From positions 1-44,621 of the forward strand of contig NZ_JABJWH010000011.1 in assembly GCF_015265435.1 (NCBI RefSeq): a stretch of DNA of 44,621 bases. Reading direction: 5' to 3'. Shown here piece after piece: positions 17,422-26,544 of this stretch. Below the pieces are notes generated by a model that saw only the letters and a program-made list of their open reading frames with translations, was not told where the DNA came from and ran no database searches. The DNA comes from Alloalcanivorax profundimaris. GTDB taxonomy: Bacteria; Pseudomonadota; Gammaproteobacteria; Pseudomonadales; Alcanivoracaceae. The position numbers were made by a program, and so were the translations under genes. The stretch's first letter is position 1. The number at the start of each line of letters is the position of its first letter.

Positions 17422-17460
17422 GTAGGAGCGGCCGGGCGGCGTACCGCTTTAGCCGCGATT
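17422..17460. repeat. REP element
   Basis: GTAGGAGCGG followed by a GGCGGC/GCCGCG stem and GCGATT. It is the same class as the palindromes at 34330-34390 and 40716-40739. It ends just before the stop codon of the acyl-CoA dehydrogenase gene. Confidence 0.6.
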
Positions 17461-17468
17461 CGGCGTTT

Positions 17469-18713
17469 CTACAGGGTGAAATAGGCCGCCGTGTCGCCTC
17501 GGTGTTCGCGGGCTTTTTTGAGTTCGGCGCGGGCCACGGTGCGAAGGTGCACCTCGTCCGGGCCGTCCAGGAAGCGCAGGGCCCGGCCCCAGGTGTAGAG
17601 GTAGGCCAGCGGCGTGTCCGGGGACAGGCCCATGGCGCCGAACACCTGGATCGCCCGGTCCACCACCCGGGTTTGCAGGCGCGCCGCCACCAGCTTGATG
17701 GCGGACACCTGGGTGCGGGCGGCGGCGTTGCCGTGGCGGTCCATGGTCCAGGCGGCGTGCAGCACCAGCAGCCGGGCCTGGTCGATTTCCAGCCGGGATT
17801 CGGCGATCCAGTCCTTCACGTTCTCGTGCTCGCTCAGGCTCTTGCCGAACACGCGCCGTTCCAGGGCCCGTTCGCACATCATTTCCAGGGCCAGCTCGCA
17901 CTGGCCGATGGTGCGCATGCAGTGGTGCACGCGGCCCGGGCCGAGCCGGGCCTGGGCCATGGCGAAGCCTTCGCCGGGGGCGCCCAGCCGGTGGCTGACC
18001 GGCACGCGCACGCCGCGGAACACCAGCTCGCAGTGCCCTTCCGGGGAGTGGTGCTGAAAGATCGGGATGTTGCGTTCCACGGTGAGGCCGGGGGCGTCCA
18101 TGGGCACGATCAGCATGGAGTGCTGGCGGTGCGGTTCGCCGGTGGGGGCGTCGTCGCAGCGGCCCAGCACCACGGCGAAGGCGCAGTGCGGGTGGTTGGC
18201 GCCGGTGATGAACCATTTGCGGCCGTCGATCACGTAGTGGTCGCCGTCGCGGCGGAAGGTGGTGCCGATATTGGTGGCGTCGGAGGAGGCCACGTCCGGC
18301 TCGCTCATGGCGAAGCAGGAGCGGATCTCGCCGTCCAGCTGCGGGCCCAGCCACTGGCGGTACTGGTGCTCGTCGGCGAAGCGGTGCAGCAGTTCCATAT
18401 TGCCGGTGTCCGGGGCGCTGCAGTTGAACACCTCGGCGGCCCAGGGCAGCCGCCCCATGATTTCCGCCAGGGGCGCGTAGTCCAGGTTGCTCATGGCGGT
18501 GCCCGGTTCGTTCTCGCGCAGCTCCGGCAGGAACAGGTTCCACAGGCCCAGCTCCCGGGCGCGGGCCTTGAGCGGTTCCAGCACCGCCAGCGGGTAGCGG
18601 CCTTCGTTGGCGGTCCGGTGCCAGTCGGCGTTGCGGGGCAGTACCTCCTTGTCCATGAAGCGGCGCATCAGGTCCTGGACCTGAACGGCGTATTCGGAAT
18701 AACTGAAATCCAT
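17469..18713 (-). CDS. Acyl-CoA dehydrogenase
   Basis: 414-aa FAD-dependent acyl-CoA dehydrogenase, introducing the alpha-beta double bond in beta-oxidation. Recognisable elements are the FAD-binding CFAMSEPDVASSDATNIGTT region (residues about 135-155), WFITGANHPHCAF, the RRVFGKSLSEHENVKDWIAE helix and the C-terminal VFGAMGLSPDTPLAYLYTW followed by DGPDEVHLRTVAR. These features resemble the ACAD10/11-like or long-chain group. It is convergent with the monooxygenase operon. The 243-bp region upstream separates it from the divergent almA-like gene. Chain-length preference is not readable. Confidence 0.92.
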   Translation of the reverse strand: MDFSYSEYAVQVQDLMRRFMDKEVLPRNADWHRTANEGRYPLAVLEPLKARARELGLWNLFLPELRENEPGTAMSNLDYAPLAEIMGRLPWAAEVFNCSAPDTGNMELLHRFADEHQYRQWLGPQLDGEIRSCFAMSEPDVASSDATNIGTTFRRDGDHYVIDGRKWFITGANHPHCAFAVVLGRCDDAPTGEPHRQHSMLIVPMDAPGLTVERNIPIFQHHSPEGHCELVFRGVRVPVSHRLGAPGEGFAMAQARLGPGRVHHCMRTIGQCELALEMMCERALERRVFGKSLSEHENVKDWIAESRLEIDQARLLVLHAAWTMDRHGNAAARTQVSAIKLVAARLQTRVVDRAIQVFGAMGLSPDTPLAYLYTWGRALRFLDGPDEVHLRTVARAELKKAREHRGDTAAYFTL

Positions 18714-18899
18714 GGCGGCTCCGGATCATCGGCAAGAGGGTGGCATGATCCGGCCAGGGTAGGGCGCCCGGGCCGGGCCGCCGTTGACGCACATCAAGGG
18801 CCGGCGAAGGGGCCAGCGGATTGGCCGTAGCGCCGTCGGAACGGCCCGTTTTGCCCTTTCCCCGGCGCCGGGGCGGGGGCATCATGGCGACCCTTGAAG

Positions 18900-18918
18900 T
18901 TGACATTGAGTAATGTAA
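18900..18918. promoter_or_regulatory. Candidate operator upstream of the AlmA-like gene
   Basis: TGACATT and AATGTAA half-sites separated by GAGT (18901-18918) form a near-perfect palindrome containing a TTGACA-like -35 element (18900-18905). It lies 38 bp before the start of the monooxygenase gene, in the divergent region shared with the acyl-CoA dehydrogenase. The binding protein is unknown. Confidence 0.4.
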
Positions 18919-18956
18919 GCCTTGGTGCCGCAGCGCGGCCGGGCTGGAGGTAAAGC

Positions 18957-20453
18957 ATGTCCGGGAACCATTTCGACGTACTGATCATCGGCGCCGGCCT
19001 GTCCGGCGTGGGCGCCGCCTGCCACCTCAGCCGTGACTGCCCCGACCGCAGCGTGGCGTTGATCGAGCGCCGCCAGCGCATGGGCGGCACCTGGGATCTG
19101 TTCCGCTACCCGGGCATCCGCTCCGACTCGGACATGTACACCCTGGGCTACAACTTCCGCCCCTGGACCGATCCCAAGGTGCTGGCCGACGGCCCGTCCA
19201 TCCGCCAGTACATCGTCGACACCGCCCGCCAGTACCGGATCGAGGACAAGATCCACTACGGCCTGCGCATGCTCGGCGCCGACTTTTCCACGCAAACCAG
19301 CCTGTGGACCGTGCAGGTGGAGCGCGAGGAAACCGGCGAGCGGGAAACCTACACCTGCCAGTTCCTGCTCTGCTGCACTGGCTACTACAACTACGATGAA
19401 GGCTATAAGCCGGCCTTCCCCGGCGAGGACGACTTCAAGGGCCGGGTGATCCATCCCCAGCACTGGCCGGAGGATCTGGACTACAAGGGCAAGAAGGTGG
19501 TGGTGATCGGCAGCGGCGCCACCGCCGTCACCCTGGTGCCGGCCATGGCCGGCGAGGCCGGGCACGTGACCATGCTGCAGCGCTCGCCCACCTACATCGC
19601 CACGGTGCCCGAGCGCGACGAGATCTCCGTGGGCCTGCGCCGTTTCCTGCCGGAGATGGTGGTCTACCGCATGGCGCGGGCGCGCAACATCAGCCTGCAG
19701 CGTTTCATCTTCAAGCTTTCCAAGCAGCGCCCGGGCCTGGTGCGCCGCGCCCTGCTCGCCGCCGCCCGCCGCCAGCTCGGCGGCGAAGTGGACATGAAGC
19801 ACTTCAAGCCCAGCTACAATCCCTGGGACGAGCGCCTGTGCGCGGTGCCCAACGGTGATCTGTTCAAGGTACTCAAGAAAGGCGAGGCGTCCATCGTCAC
19901 CGACCACATCGACACCTTCACCGAGAACGGCATCCGCCTGAAATCCGGCGAGGAGCTGGAGGCGGACATCATCGTCTCCGCCACCGGCCTCAATGTGCAG
20001 CTGCTGGGCGGCGCCGACCTGACCGTGGACGGCGAGACCCGCGAACCCAACGACATGCTGGTCTACAAGGGCCTGATGCTGCGCGACGTGCCCAACATGG
20101 CCATGGTGTTCGGCTACACCAACTCCTCCTGGACCCTCAAGGCGGACCTGGTGGCGGAGTACGTGGGCCGCCTGCTCAACTACATGTCCCGCAAGGGCCT
20201 GCGTCAGGTAACGCCCCGGGACCCGGAAGGCTGCGACACCGACGCCTCCTTCCTCGACCTGCAGTCCGGCTATGTCCAGCGCGCCGCCCACAAGCTGCCA
20301 CGCCAGGGCAGCAAGGCGCCCTGGAAGGTGCTCAGCAACTACTTCTACGACCTGCCGCGCCTGCGCTTCGGCCGGGTGGACGACGGCAGCCTGGAGTTCG
20401 TCAAGGACGAGAGCCGCAAGCGGCGCGGCGTCGCCGCCCTGCTGCGCGGCTGA
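18957..20453 (+). CDS. AlmA-like flavin-binding monooxygenase (long-chain alkane/ketone oxidation)
   Basis: 498-aa FAD/NADPH monooxygenase. The FAD motif is IIGAGLSGVG (residues 10-19). The next block, GGTWDLFRYPGIRSDSDMYT, is characteristic of the AlmA/EthA/MymA branch. The Baeyer-Villiger fingerprint FKGRVIHPQHWPED and NADPH motif VVIGSGATAV follow. GGAGG lies 6 nt before the ATG. AlmA proteins of Acinetobacter and Alcanivorax are linked to growth on long-chain n-alkanes, but relatives oxidise ketones, so the exact role needs biochemistry. It is divergent from an acyl-CoA dehydrogenase and close to the first monooxygenase operon. Confidence 0.88.
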   Translation: MSGNHFDVLIIGAGLSGVGAACHLSRDCPDRSVALIERRQRMGGTWDLFRYPGIRSDSDMYTLGYNFRPWTDPKVLADGPSIRQYIVDTARQYRIEDKIHYGLRMLGADFSTQTSLWTVQVEREETGERETYTCQFLLCCTGYYNYDEGYKPAFPGEDDFKGRVIHPQHWPEDLDYKGKKVVVIGSGATAVTLVPAMAGEAGHVTMLQRSPTYIATVPERDEISVGLRRFLPEMVVYRMARARNISLQRFIFKLSKQRPGLVRRALLAAARRQLGGEVDMKHFKPSYNPWDERLCAVPNGDLFKVLKKGEASIVTDHIDTFTENGIRLKSGEELEADIIVSATGLNVQLLGGADLTVDGETREPNDMLVYKGLMLRDVPNMAMVFGYTNSSWTLKADLVAEYVGRLLNYMSRKGLRQVTPRDPEGCDTDASFLDLQSGYVQRAAHKLPRQGSKAPWKVLSNYFYDLPRLRFGRVDDGSLEFVKDESRKRRGVAALLRG

Positions 20454-20564
20454 GGGCCGGCGCCGGGGCCAGGGACGGCGCCCTGTCATCTAGTTGTCAC
20501 GGTAATTTCTCCGTGAAGGCCGCATAATCGGGCTCCCATTTTTCTGCTCCGGGGGGAGTCTTTC

Positions 20565-21449
20565 ATGAGCCACAGACCGGGCGATGCATCGCCGTTGATG
20601 GCGCGCCTTACCGAGGCCGCGCGCGCTCAGGACGAGGCCGCGCTGGCCCTGCTCAAGGACCGGACCACCCTGGACCCGGACCGGGTTCATGATCTTCGCG
20701 TCACCGTCAAACGCCTGCGCGCTCTGTGGCGCCTGGCCGGCACCCAGGGCCCGCGCAAGCTGGCCGACAAGCAGGACAAGCGCCTGCGCGCCGCCGCCAA
20801 GAGCCTGGCCGGCGCCCGCGATCTTCAGGTCATGGGCGAGACCCTTGATGCCCTGCGCGCCGCCACCCGCCGTGACTACGAGAAAGAGGCCCTGGACCGG
20901 GTCCGTGAACTGGCCCTGGCCAACGACGCCGGCGACGCCGTGCAGCCGGAGAAACCGGCGGAGCTGGAACAGGCCTTCCTGGACGACCGCGACCGCTGGA
21001 CCAACCTGGAAGTGGACGGCGACGACGACACCCTGATCAAGAAAGGCTTCGGCCGCCTCTACGCCAACACCCGCCGCCTCGGCCACGACGCCATCGCCGA
21101 GGACGAGCCGGAGGCCTGGCACGGCTTCCGCAAGTGGGTGAAATACCAGCTCTATCAGCTGGAGCCGTTCGCCGGGCCGCTGGAAAACAGCGACATTTCC
21201 CTCAAGGATTTCAAGAAACTGGGCAAGAAGCTCGGTGATCTCCACGACCTGCACGTGCTCGACGACTTCCTGCGCCAGGCCAAGAAGAAAGCCGACGACA
21301 AGGAACCCTTCGGCCACGTGCGCCAGCTCATCGGCCGCCGGGAATCCGCCCTGGTCAGCGACTGCGAGAAACGCACCCGGAATGCCTTCAGCCTCAAGCC
21401 CAAGGCGTTCCGCAAGGCCCTGCGCCAGGCGCTGGACACCGGCGCCTGA
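20565..21449 (+). CDS. CHAD domain-containing protein
   Basis: 294-aa helical protein. The N-terminal motif VHDLRVTVKRLRALWRLAG (about residues 43-61) and the later WHGFRKWVKYQLYQLEPF with its basic helices match the CHAD domain (conserved histidines and Arg/Lys). CHAD domains bind polyphosphate and often occur next to CYTH domains or on polyphosphate granules; no CYTH domain is fused here. GGGGGGAG is a strong ribosome-binding site. It is convergent with the next gene, with 2 bp between stops. Confidence 0.88.
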   Translation: MSHRPGDASPLMARLTEAARAQDEAALALLKDRTTLDPDRVHDLRVTVKRLRALWRLAGTQGPRKLADKQDKRLRAAAKSLAGARDLQVMGETLDALRAATRRDYEKEALDRVRELALANDAGDAVQPEKPAELEQAFLDDRDRWTNLEVDGDDDTLIKKGFGRLYANTRRLGHDAIAEDEPEAWHGFRKWVKYQLYQLEPFAGPLENSDISLKDFKKLGKKLGDLHDLHVLDDFLRQAKKKADDKEPFGHVRQLIGRRESALVSDCEKRTRNAFSLKPKAFRKALRQALDTGA

Positions 21450-21451
21450 TT

Positions 21452-21787
21452 TCAGGCCCGGCCGGCGCCGTCTTCCTGTTCGTCGTCGTCCTTCACCGCG
21501 GGCTCGAAGGCGCGCTTGTCGTCGGGCAGGGCCACCGGGTCGCCCACCGAGAGGCCGGCGTGCTGGTCCAGGCGCTTGCCGCTGTCCGCGTCCATGATCG
21601 CCGCCACCTTGCCATGGCTGATGCCTGCCTTGCGGTCATAGGCGTCCACGGTGACGCGCACCACCCGGCCCCGGTAGCGGGCCGACAGCACGCTGCCGGC
21701 GTGGGGTTCCGGGTCGATGTTGGGGTCGTTCCGGTAATAGGCGGTGACGCTTTGCGCGCCCGGGTCGTCCCAGTCGATGTGTGCCAT
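21452..21787 (-). CDS. Hypothetical protein
   Basis: 111 aa, acidic at the C-terminus (KDDDEQEDGAGRA). The central part RYRGRVVRVTVDAYDRKAGISHGKV looks like beta strands of a small SH3- or KOW-like barrel; this is an impression only. No catalytic motif, signal peptide or membrane segment is seen. The ATG at 21787 has AAGGAG at good spacing, with a TTG just upstream of it. It follows the GST gene on the same strand with an 11-bp gap and is probably cotranscribed. Function unknown. Confidence 0.7.
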   Translation of the reverse strand: MAHIDWDDPGAQSVTAYYRNDPNIDPEPHAGSVLSARYRGRVVRVTVDAYDRKAGISHGKVAAIMDADSGKRLDQHAGLSVGDPVALPDDKRAFEPAVKDDDEQEDGAGRA

Positions 21788-21798
21788 CAAGGCTCTCC

Positions 21799-22533
21799 TT
21801 AAAGCTCGCCGTCCAGTTCCGGGTAATGGCGAAAGATGCCGTTTTCGTTGAACGGCTGCCGGCGGTCCGAGTCCAGATAGTCGCGCAGCCGTGGGCGCGC
21901 CGCCACCCGTTCCACCAGGGCGCCGATCTTGGGCAGGTCGTCCTCCGCCTGGCGCATGGCCCTGGGCAGGGCGTAGCGCAGGCCGGTGACGGTCTGGAAC
22001 AGGGACAGATCCACGTAGCCGTGGCGGTCGCCCACCAGCACGTCGGCGCCGCCCGGGTTTTGCTCCATCACCTGCTCGAAGTATTCCAGGAAGCGCGGCA
22101 GCCGGTGTTCGCGGAACAGGGCGGCGCGCTTCAGCGCTTCGTCGCGCTGCTCCTCGTAATAGAGGCTCGACGACAGGGGGTGATGGGTGTCATGAATCTC
22201 GGCGACGAAATCCATCAGCGTCAGCTGCAGGCCGTGGGCCCAGTAGCGCTGATTCTCGTCCTCCGGGACCAGATCCAGGCGCGGCGCCAGGAACTGCAGG
22301 ATATTGGCGGTGTGCGAAAGCACCAGGTCGCCGGCCTTGAGGAAGGGCGGCGCGAACGGCGGGCGCGGCGTGGCGTCGCCGCTCAGGTAGATGTCCAGGG
22401 CGGGCACGCCCAGCTCCTGGTCCGGGGCGCCGCGGCCCACGTCCAGGTAGTCGGCGCCGGCATCCTCCAGGGCGAGCCGGACGTATTCGCCGCGGCCCTG
22501 GATGCCCGGCCAGTAGAACAGTTCGTAGTGCAT
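21799..22533 (-). CDS. Glutathione S-transferase family protein
   Basis: 244-aa cytosolic GST. The N-terminal thioredoxin-like half begins YELFYWPGIQGRGEYVRLAL and contains SHTANILQFLAPRLDL, the glutathione gamma-glutamyl binding site. The all-helical C-terminal half ends RPRLRDYLDSDRRQPFNENG. GGGAGA precedes the ATG. It probably conjugates glutathione to electrophiles or acts as a peroxidase; the substrate is unknown. It heads a two-gene unit with the hypothetical protein. Confidence 0.88.
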   Translation of the reverse strand: MHYELFYWPGIQGRGEYVRLALEDAGADYLDVGRGAPDQELGVPALDIYLSGDATPRPPFAPPFLKAGDLVLSHTANILQFLAPRLDLVPEDENQRYWAHGLQLTLMDFVAEIHDTHHPLSSSLYYEEQRDEALKRAALFREHRLPRFLEYFEQVMEQNPGGADVLVGDRHGYVDLSLFQTVTGLRYALPRAMRQAEDDLPKIGALVERVAARPRLRDYLDSDRRQPFNENGIFRHYPELDGEL

Positions 22534-22609
22534 GACGGTCTCCCTGCTCGCTCCTGTGGAACCTCAAAACGGTAGGATAATTCGACCGGCCGCGTCCAGC
22601 GACGCCCGC

Positions 22610-23518
22610 TCAGGCGCGCACGCCGGGCTGGCCGCGCAGCAGTTCGATCAACCAGTCCACGAACACCGTCACCTTGCCGGACAGGTGGCGGTTGTGGGGG
22701 TAGACCACGGACACCAGGGAGGGTCTGGGCCGGTATTCGGGCATCACCTCCACCAGCTCGCCGCCGGCCAGGTAGCCGTGGCAGCCGTGCAGCGGAATCT
22801 GCACCAGTCCCAGGCCGGCCAGGGCGGCGGCCACGTAGGCCTCGGTGTTGTCCACGGTGACCGAGCCGGGTGGGTCCAGGTAATGCACCCGGCCCTCGGC
22901 GTCGCCGTATTCCCAGCGCAGCGGCCGGCCGGTGCGGGCGGCGTGATAGCGCACCACCCGGTGCCGGGCCAGGTCCTCCGGGGTGCGTGGCACGCCGTGG
23001 CGTTCCAGGTAGGCCGGCGAGGCGCAGTTCACTTCCTCCACCTCGCCGACGCGGCGCGCCACCAGCCCGGAGTCGGGCAGCGGGCCCACCCGCAGGGCGC
23101 AGTCCACCCGTTCCTCGATCAGGTCCACCGGGCGGTCGCTGATGCCGATCTCCAGCTCAATGTCCGGGTAGCGTTCCAGGAACACCGGCAGCGACGGGAT
23201 GATCAGCCGCCGCGCCGGGTGGCCGGGCAGGTTCACCCGCACCCGGCCCCGTGGCCGCTGCTGCTCGGTGAGCGGCGCCTCGGCGTCCGCCAGGGCGTCC
23301 AGCACGTGCAGGCAGCGCTCGTAATAGGCGCCCCCGTCCAGGGTCGGCGACACCCGCCGGGTGGTGCGGTGCAGCAGCCGGGTGCCCAGGTGCGCTTCCA
23401 ACTGCTGCACGGCGGTGGTGACCGTGGCGCGGGGCATCTCCAGGGTGTCGGCGGCGCGGGTGAAACTGCCGGTTTCCACCACCCGGGTGAACACCAGCAT
23501 GGCTTTGAAACGGTCCAT
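22610..23518 (-). CDS. LysR family transcriptional regulator
   Basis: 302-aa LysR regulator. The N-terminal winged HTH (residues about 1-60) contains FTRVVETGSFTRAADTLEMP, then RATVTTAVQQLEAHLGTRLL. The C-terminal co-inducer domain is typical. The AaeR/DmlR-like branch (HRTTRRVSPTLDGGAYYERC) is suggested. It is divergent from the aldo-keto reductase gene, which is the likely target. The inducer is unknown. Confidence 0.92.
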   Translation of the reverse strand: MDRFKAMLVFTRVVETGSFTRAADTLEMPRATVTTAVQQLEAHLGTRLLHRTTRRVSPTLDGGAYYERCLHVLDALADAEAPLTEQQRPRGRVRVNLPGHPARRLIIPSLPVFLERYPDIELEIGISDRPVDLIEERVDCALRVGPLPDSGLVARRVGEVEEVNCASPAYLERHGVPRTPEDLARHRVVRYHAARTGRPLRWEYGDAEGRVHYLDPPGSVTVDNTEAYVAAALAGLGLVQIPLHGCHGYLAGGELVEVMPEYRPRPSLVSVVYPHNRHLSGKVTVFVDWLIELLRGQPGVRA

Positions 23519-23537
23519 GGCGGGCTCGATTGTTCAG

Positions 23538-23575
23538 ATTCATGAATAGAGTAACCGATCTTCGCCGGTTTATCG
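23538..23575. promoter_or_regulatory. Candidate LysR binding sites
   Basis: A perfect 10-bp palindrome ATTCATGAAT (23538-23547) and a second inverted repeat ACCGAT/ATCGGT (about 23553-23575) lie in the 112-bp divergent region between the LysR and aldo-keto reductase genes. This is the classical position for LysR activation and autoregulation sites. Confidence 0.5.
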
Positions 23576-23630
23576 GTGGAATGCGAACGGCGAGACTGTC
23601 TCCCTCTTTAACAGCGAATGGAGAACCGCG

Positions 23631-24620
<990 letters not shown>

Positions 24621-24635
24621 GGGCGGCGCCCGCTC

Positions 24636-25556
24636 CTACCGCTCCGGGTTGCACGGCTCCGCCCATCTCGGGTCGGCGGTGAACAGGGTGTCGGTGACCT
24701 GCTGCGGGTAGACCGCCGACACCGCCCGCTGCAGGCGGTCGCGCACCGCGTCCAGCTCCGCCAGGCTCGCGATGGGGTGGTCCGGCGGCAGCACCACGTG
24801 GATGATCACGTAGAGCTGCCGACCGGGACGCACCATGCGCACCTCCACCTGGCGCACCGGCAGGTCCGCCAGGGCGGCGTCGGTGGCGGCGCGCACCGGC
24901 CGGCGCAGGTCCCGGGGCGGGGCCCGGTTGAGCAACTCGCGCAGGGCGCCCCGTGCCATGCGGATCGGCATACTCAGGCAGAACAGCACCACCGCGATCA
25001 CCAGCACCGAGTCCACGTACGGCAGGATCTGGTACCAGCCCAGCCAGCGCGCCACCGGCAGGAAGCAGAAGGTGAGCAGCACCGAGCTGGAGATCAGGGC
25101 GTTGATCAGCCAGTTTTCGTAATCCGCGCGCACCAGGGGCGTATCCAGATGCCCCAGGCTGCGGCGCAGGGTCCAGGCGGTGAAGGAACAGGCCAGGGTG
25201 GCGAACACGGCGTAGACGATGGCCGGCCCGGCGAGGATTTCGCGGCCGCCGCCGAGCAGGGCGATCAGGGCGTCGACCAGGGCGAACAGCGCCACGCCCA
25301 GGATCAGCAGGCCCTTGCCGGCGTTCACCAGGGATTCGAAATAGCCGTAGCCGAACGGGAACTTGCGGTCATCGGGCTGGTTGGTCAGGGCGCTGATGCG
25401 CACCGTGACCAGGGCCACCAGGAAATAGATGAGATTGAACAGGCCATCGAGAAGAATGGCCTTGGATTGCGTGATGCTGGCCGCGGTCACCGCCGCGCTG
25501 CCCACCACCACGGACATGAGCGCCGACAGGAGCAGAACCCCGCGTTCGGTTTTCAT
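24636..25556 (-). CDS. Cation diffusion facilitator-like transporter
   Basis: 306-aa inner-membrane protein with about six hydrophobic segments and a soluble C-terminal domain, matching the CDF (cation efflux) architecture. The first metal-site helix reads AILLDGLFNLIYF, where an Asp-x-x-x-Asp/His pair is usual. The second site reads RADYENWLINALI rather than His-x-x-x-Asp. It may therefore belong to a divergent CDF subgroup with altered metal ligands. The ATG at 25556 is preferred because GGGAAGG precedes it; 12 extra residues are possible. Substrate unknown. Confidence 0.78.
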   Translation of the reverse strand: MKTERGVLLLSALMSVVVGSAAVTAASITQSKAILLDGLFNLIYFLVALVTVRISALTNQPDDRKFPFGYGYFESLVNAGKGLLILGVALFALVDALIALLGGGREILAGPAIVYAVFATLACSFTAWTLRRSLGHLDTPLVRADYENWLINALISSSVLLTFCFLPVARWLGWYQILPYVDSVLVIAVVLFCLSMPIRMARGALRELLNRAPPRDLRRPVRAATDAALADLPVRQVEVRMVRPGRQLYVIIHVVLPPDHPIASLAELDAVRDRLQRAVSAVYPQQVTDTLFTADPRWAEPCNPER

Positions 25557-25633
25557 CGCCTTGCCTTCCCTTTTCCACGTCGCTGAACACACCGGCCGCC
25601 CAGTCTACCCGAAGCGGGGCGCCGGGGAGCGGT

Positions 25634-26107
25634 TCAGTGGTCGTCGCCGGAAAAGTCGCGGTAGGCGTCGATGGCCTTGCGGGTCAGCGCCGGGCCGGCG
25701 GCCCGGGTGAGAAAACGGCGGGTGCCCGGGCTGGCGGCGATCACCACGCCGGCGGCCAGGGCGCCCAGGGCCACCACGGTGGTGTGCTCCCGGGTCCAGC
25801 GCAGCGCCGGGTCGCCGATCAGCGGGCGCAGGCTGTCCTCCAGCCGGGCTTCCACCGGCGGTGTCGCCGGCGGTTCCGGTTGCGCCGGACCCTTGGCCAG
25901 CCGCCGCACGCCCAGCCCCAGCAGCACCGCCACCACCAGCAGGCCGAGGCCGGTGAACAGGCTGGCCAGGGGCGCGCCCACCCGGGGGGCGAGCGCCAGC
26001 CAGCCGGCGGTGGCGAAGCACAGCAACGCCGCCAGGCCGGTGAGCATGGCCAGCCAGACCAGGGCGTTGAGGCTGAACAGGGACGACAGTGGCCGGCGCA
26101 GGTTCAT
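25634..26107 (-). CDS. Small membrane protein, phage-holin-like/YqjE-like
   Basis: 157 aa. Two hydrophobic segments occupy residues about 15-40 and 45-68. A hydrophilic middle part is rich in Pro and Glu, and another hydrophobic segment lies around 108-128. The C-terminus is soluble (RKAIDAYRDFSGDDH). Such proteins commonly follow DUF883 (ElaB/YqjD) genes, as here with a 2-bp gap. The function is unknown and the YqjE comparison rests mainly on gene order. Confidence 0.65.
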   Translation of the reverse strand: MNLRRPLSSLFSLNALVWLAMLTGLAALLCFATAGWLALAPRVGAPLASLFTGLGLLVVAVLLGLGVRRLAKGPAQPEPPATPPVEARLEDSLRPLIGDPALRWTREHTTVVALGALAAGVVIAASPGTRRFLTRAAGPALTRKAIDAYRDFSGDDH

Positions 26108-26109
26108 CG

Positions 26110-26373
26110 TTAGCGGCTGATCAGCTTGCCGAGCAGAATGCCCACGCCGAAGGCGGCGAGCACGCTGGTGAAGGGGCGCTCCTTGATCTGCGCGCCCACC
26201 TGCTCGGTTTGCAGTTCGGCCTGCTTGCGCACGTCGTCGAACTGGGCGCGGGCGCTTTCCACGCCGGCCTGGGCCCGTTGCTGGGTGGATTTCTTGACCG
26301 CGTCGGCCAGGGTGCCCAGGTCACGGCGCAGTTGGTCGATGTCCTTCTTGAGAGCTTCGGTTTCCTGACTCAT
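26110..26373 (-). CDS. DUF883 family protein (ElaB/YqjD-like)
   Basis: 87-aa membrane-anchored protein. It has an amphipathic helical N-terminus (EALKKDIDQLRRDLGTLADA), a helical linker and a C-terminal membrane anchor (KERPFTSVLAAFGVGILLGK), the standard DUF883 layout. E. coli ElaB and YqjD bind ribosomes and sit in the inner membrane in stationary phase. A strong AGGAGGTG ribosome-binding site precedes the ATG. Coupled to the next gene. Confidence 0.88.
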   Translation of the reverse strand: MSQETEALKKDIDQLRRDLGTLADAVKKSTQQRAQAGVESARAQFDDVRKQAELQTEQVGAQIKERPFTSVLAAFGVGILLGKLISR

Positions 26374-26494
26374 GTAACCACCTCCTGTTGGCAAATAAAG
26401 GATGCGAATCCTTGAATAGCCAAGCATAGACAAACGGGGCCGCCGTTGCCTATAGACCGATATCAATAAACCGCGCCAGGGGGAGCCTGGAACG

Positions 26495-26520
26495 GCGCCC
26501 GGCGCGGGCCGGGCGCTTTT
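26495..26520. terminator. GC-rich hairpin with short T-tract
   Basis: A perfect 9-bp stem GCGCCCGGC/GCCGGGCGC with a 4-nt loop is followed by TTTT on the plus strand. It lies between the icd gene and the DUF883 gene, both on the minus strand. On that strand no T-tract follows the stem, so its role as terminator for icd is uncertain. Confidence 0.35.
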
Positions 26521-26544
26521 GCAAAAGAATGATAAAGCCGCGCC

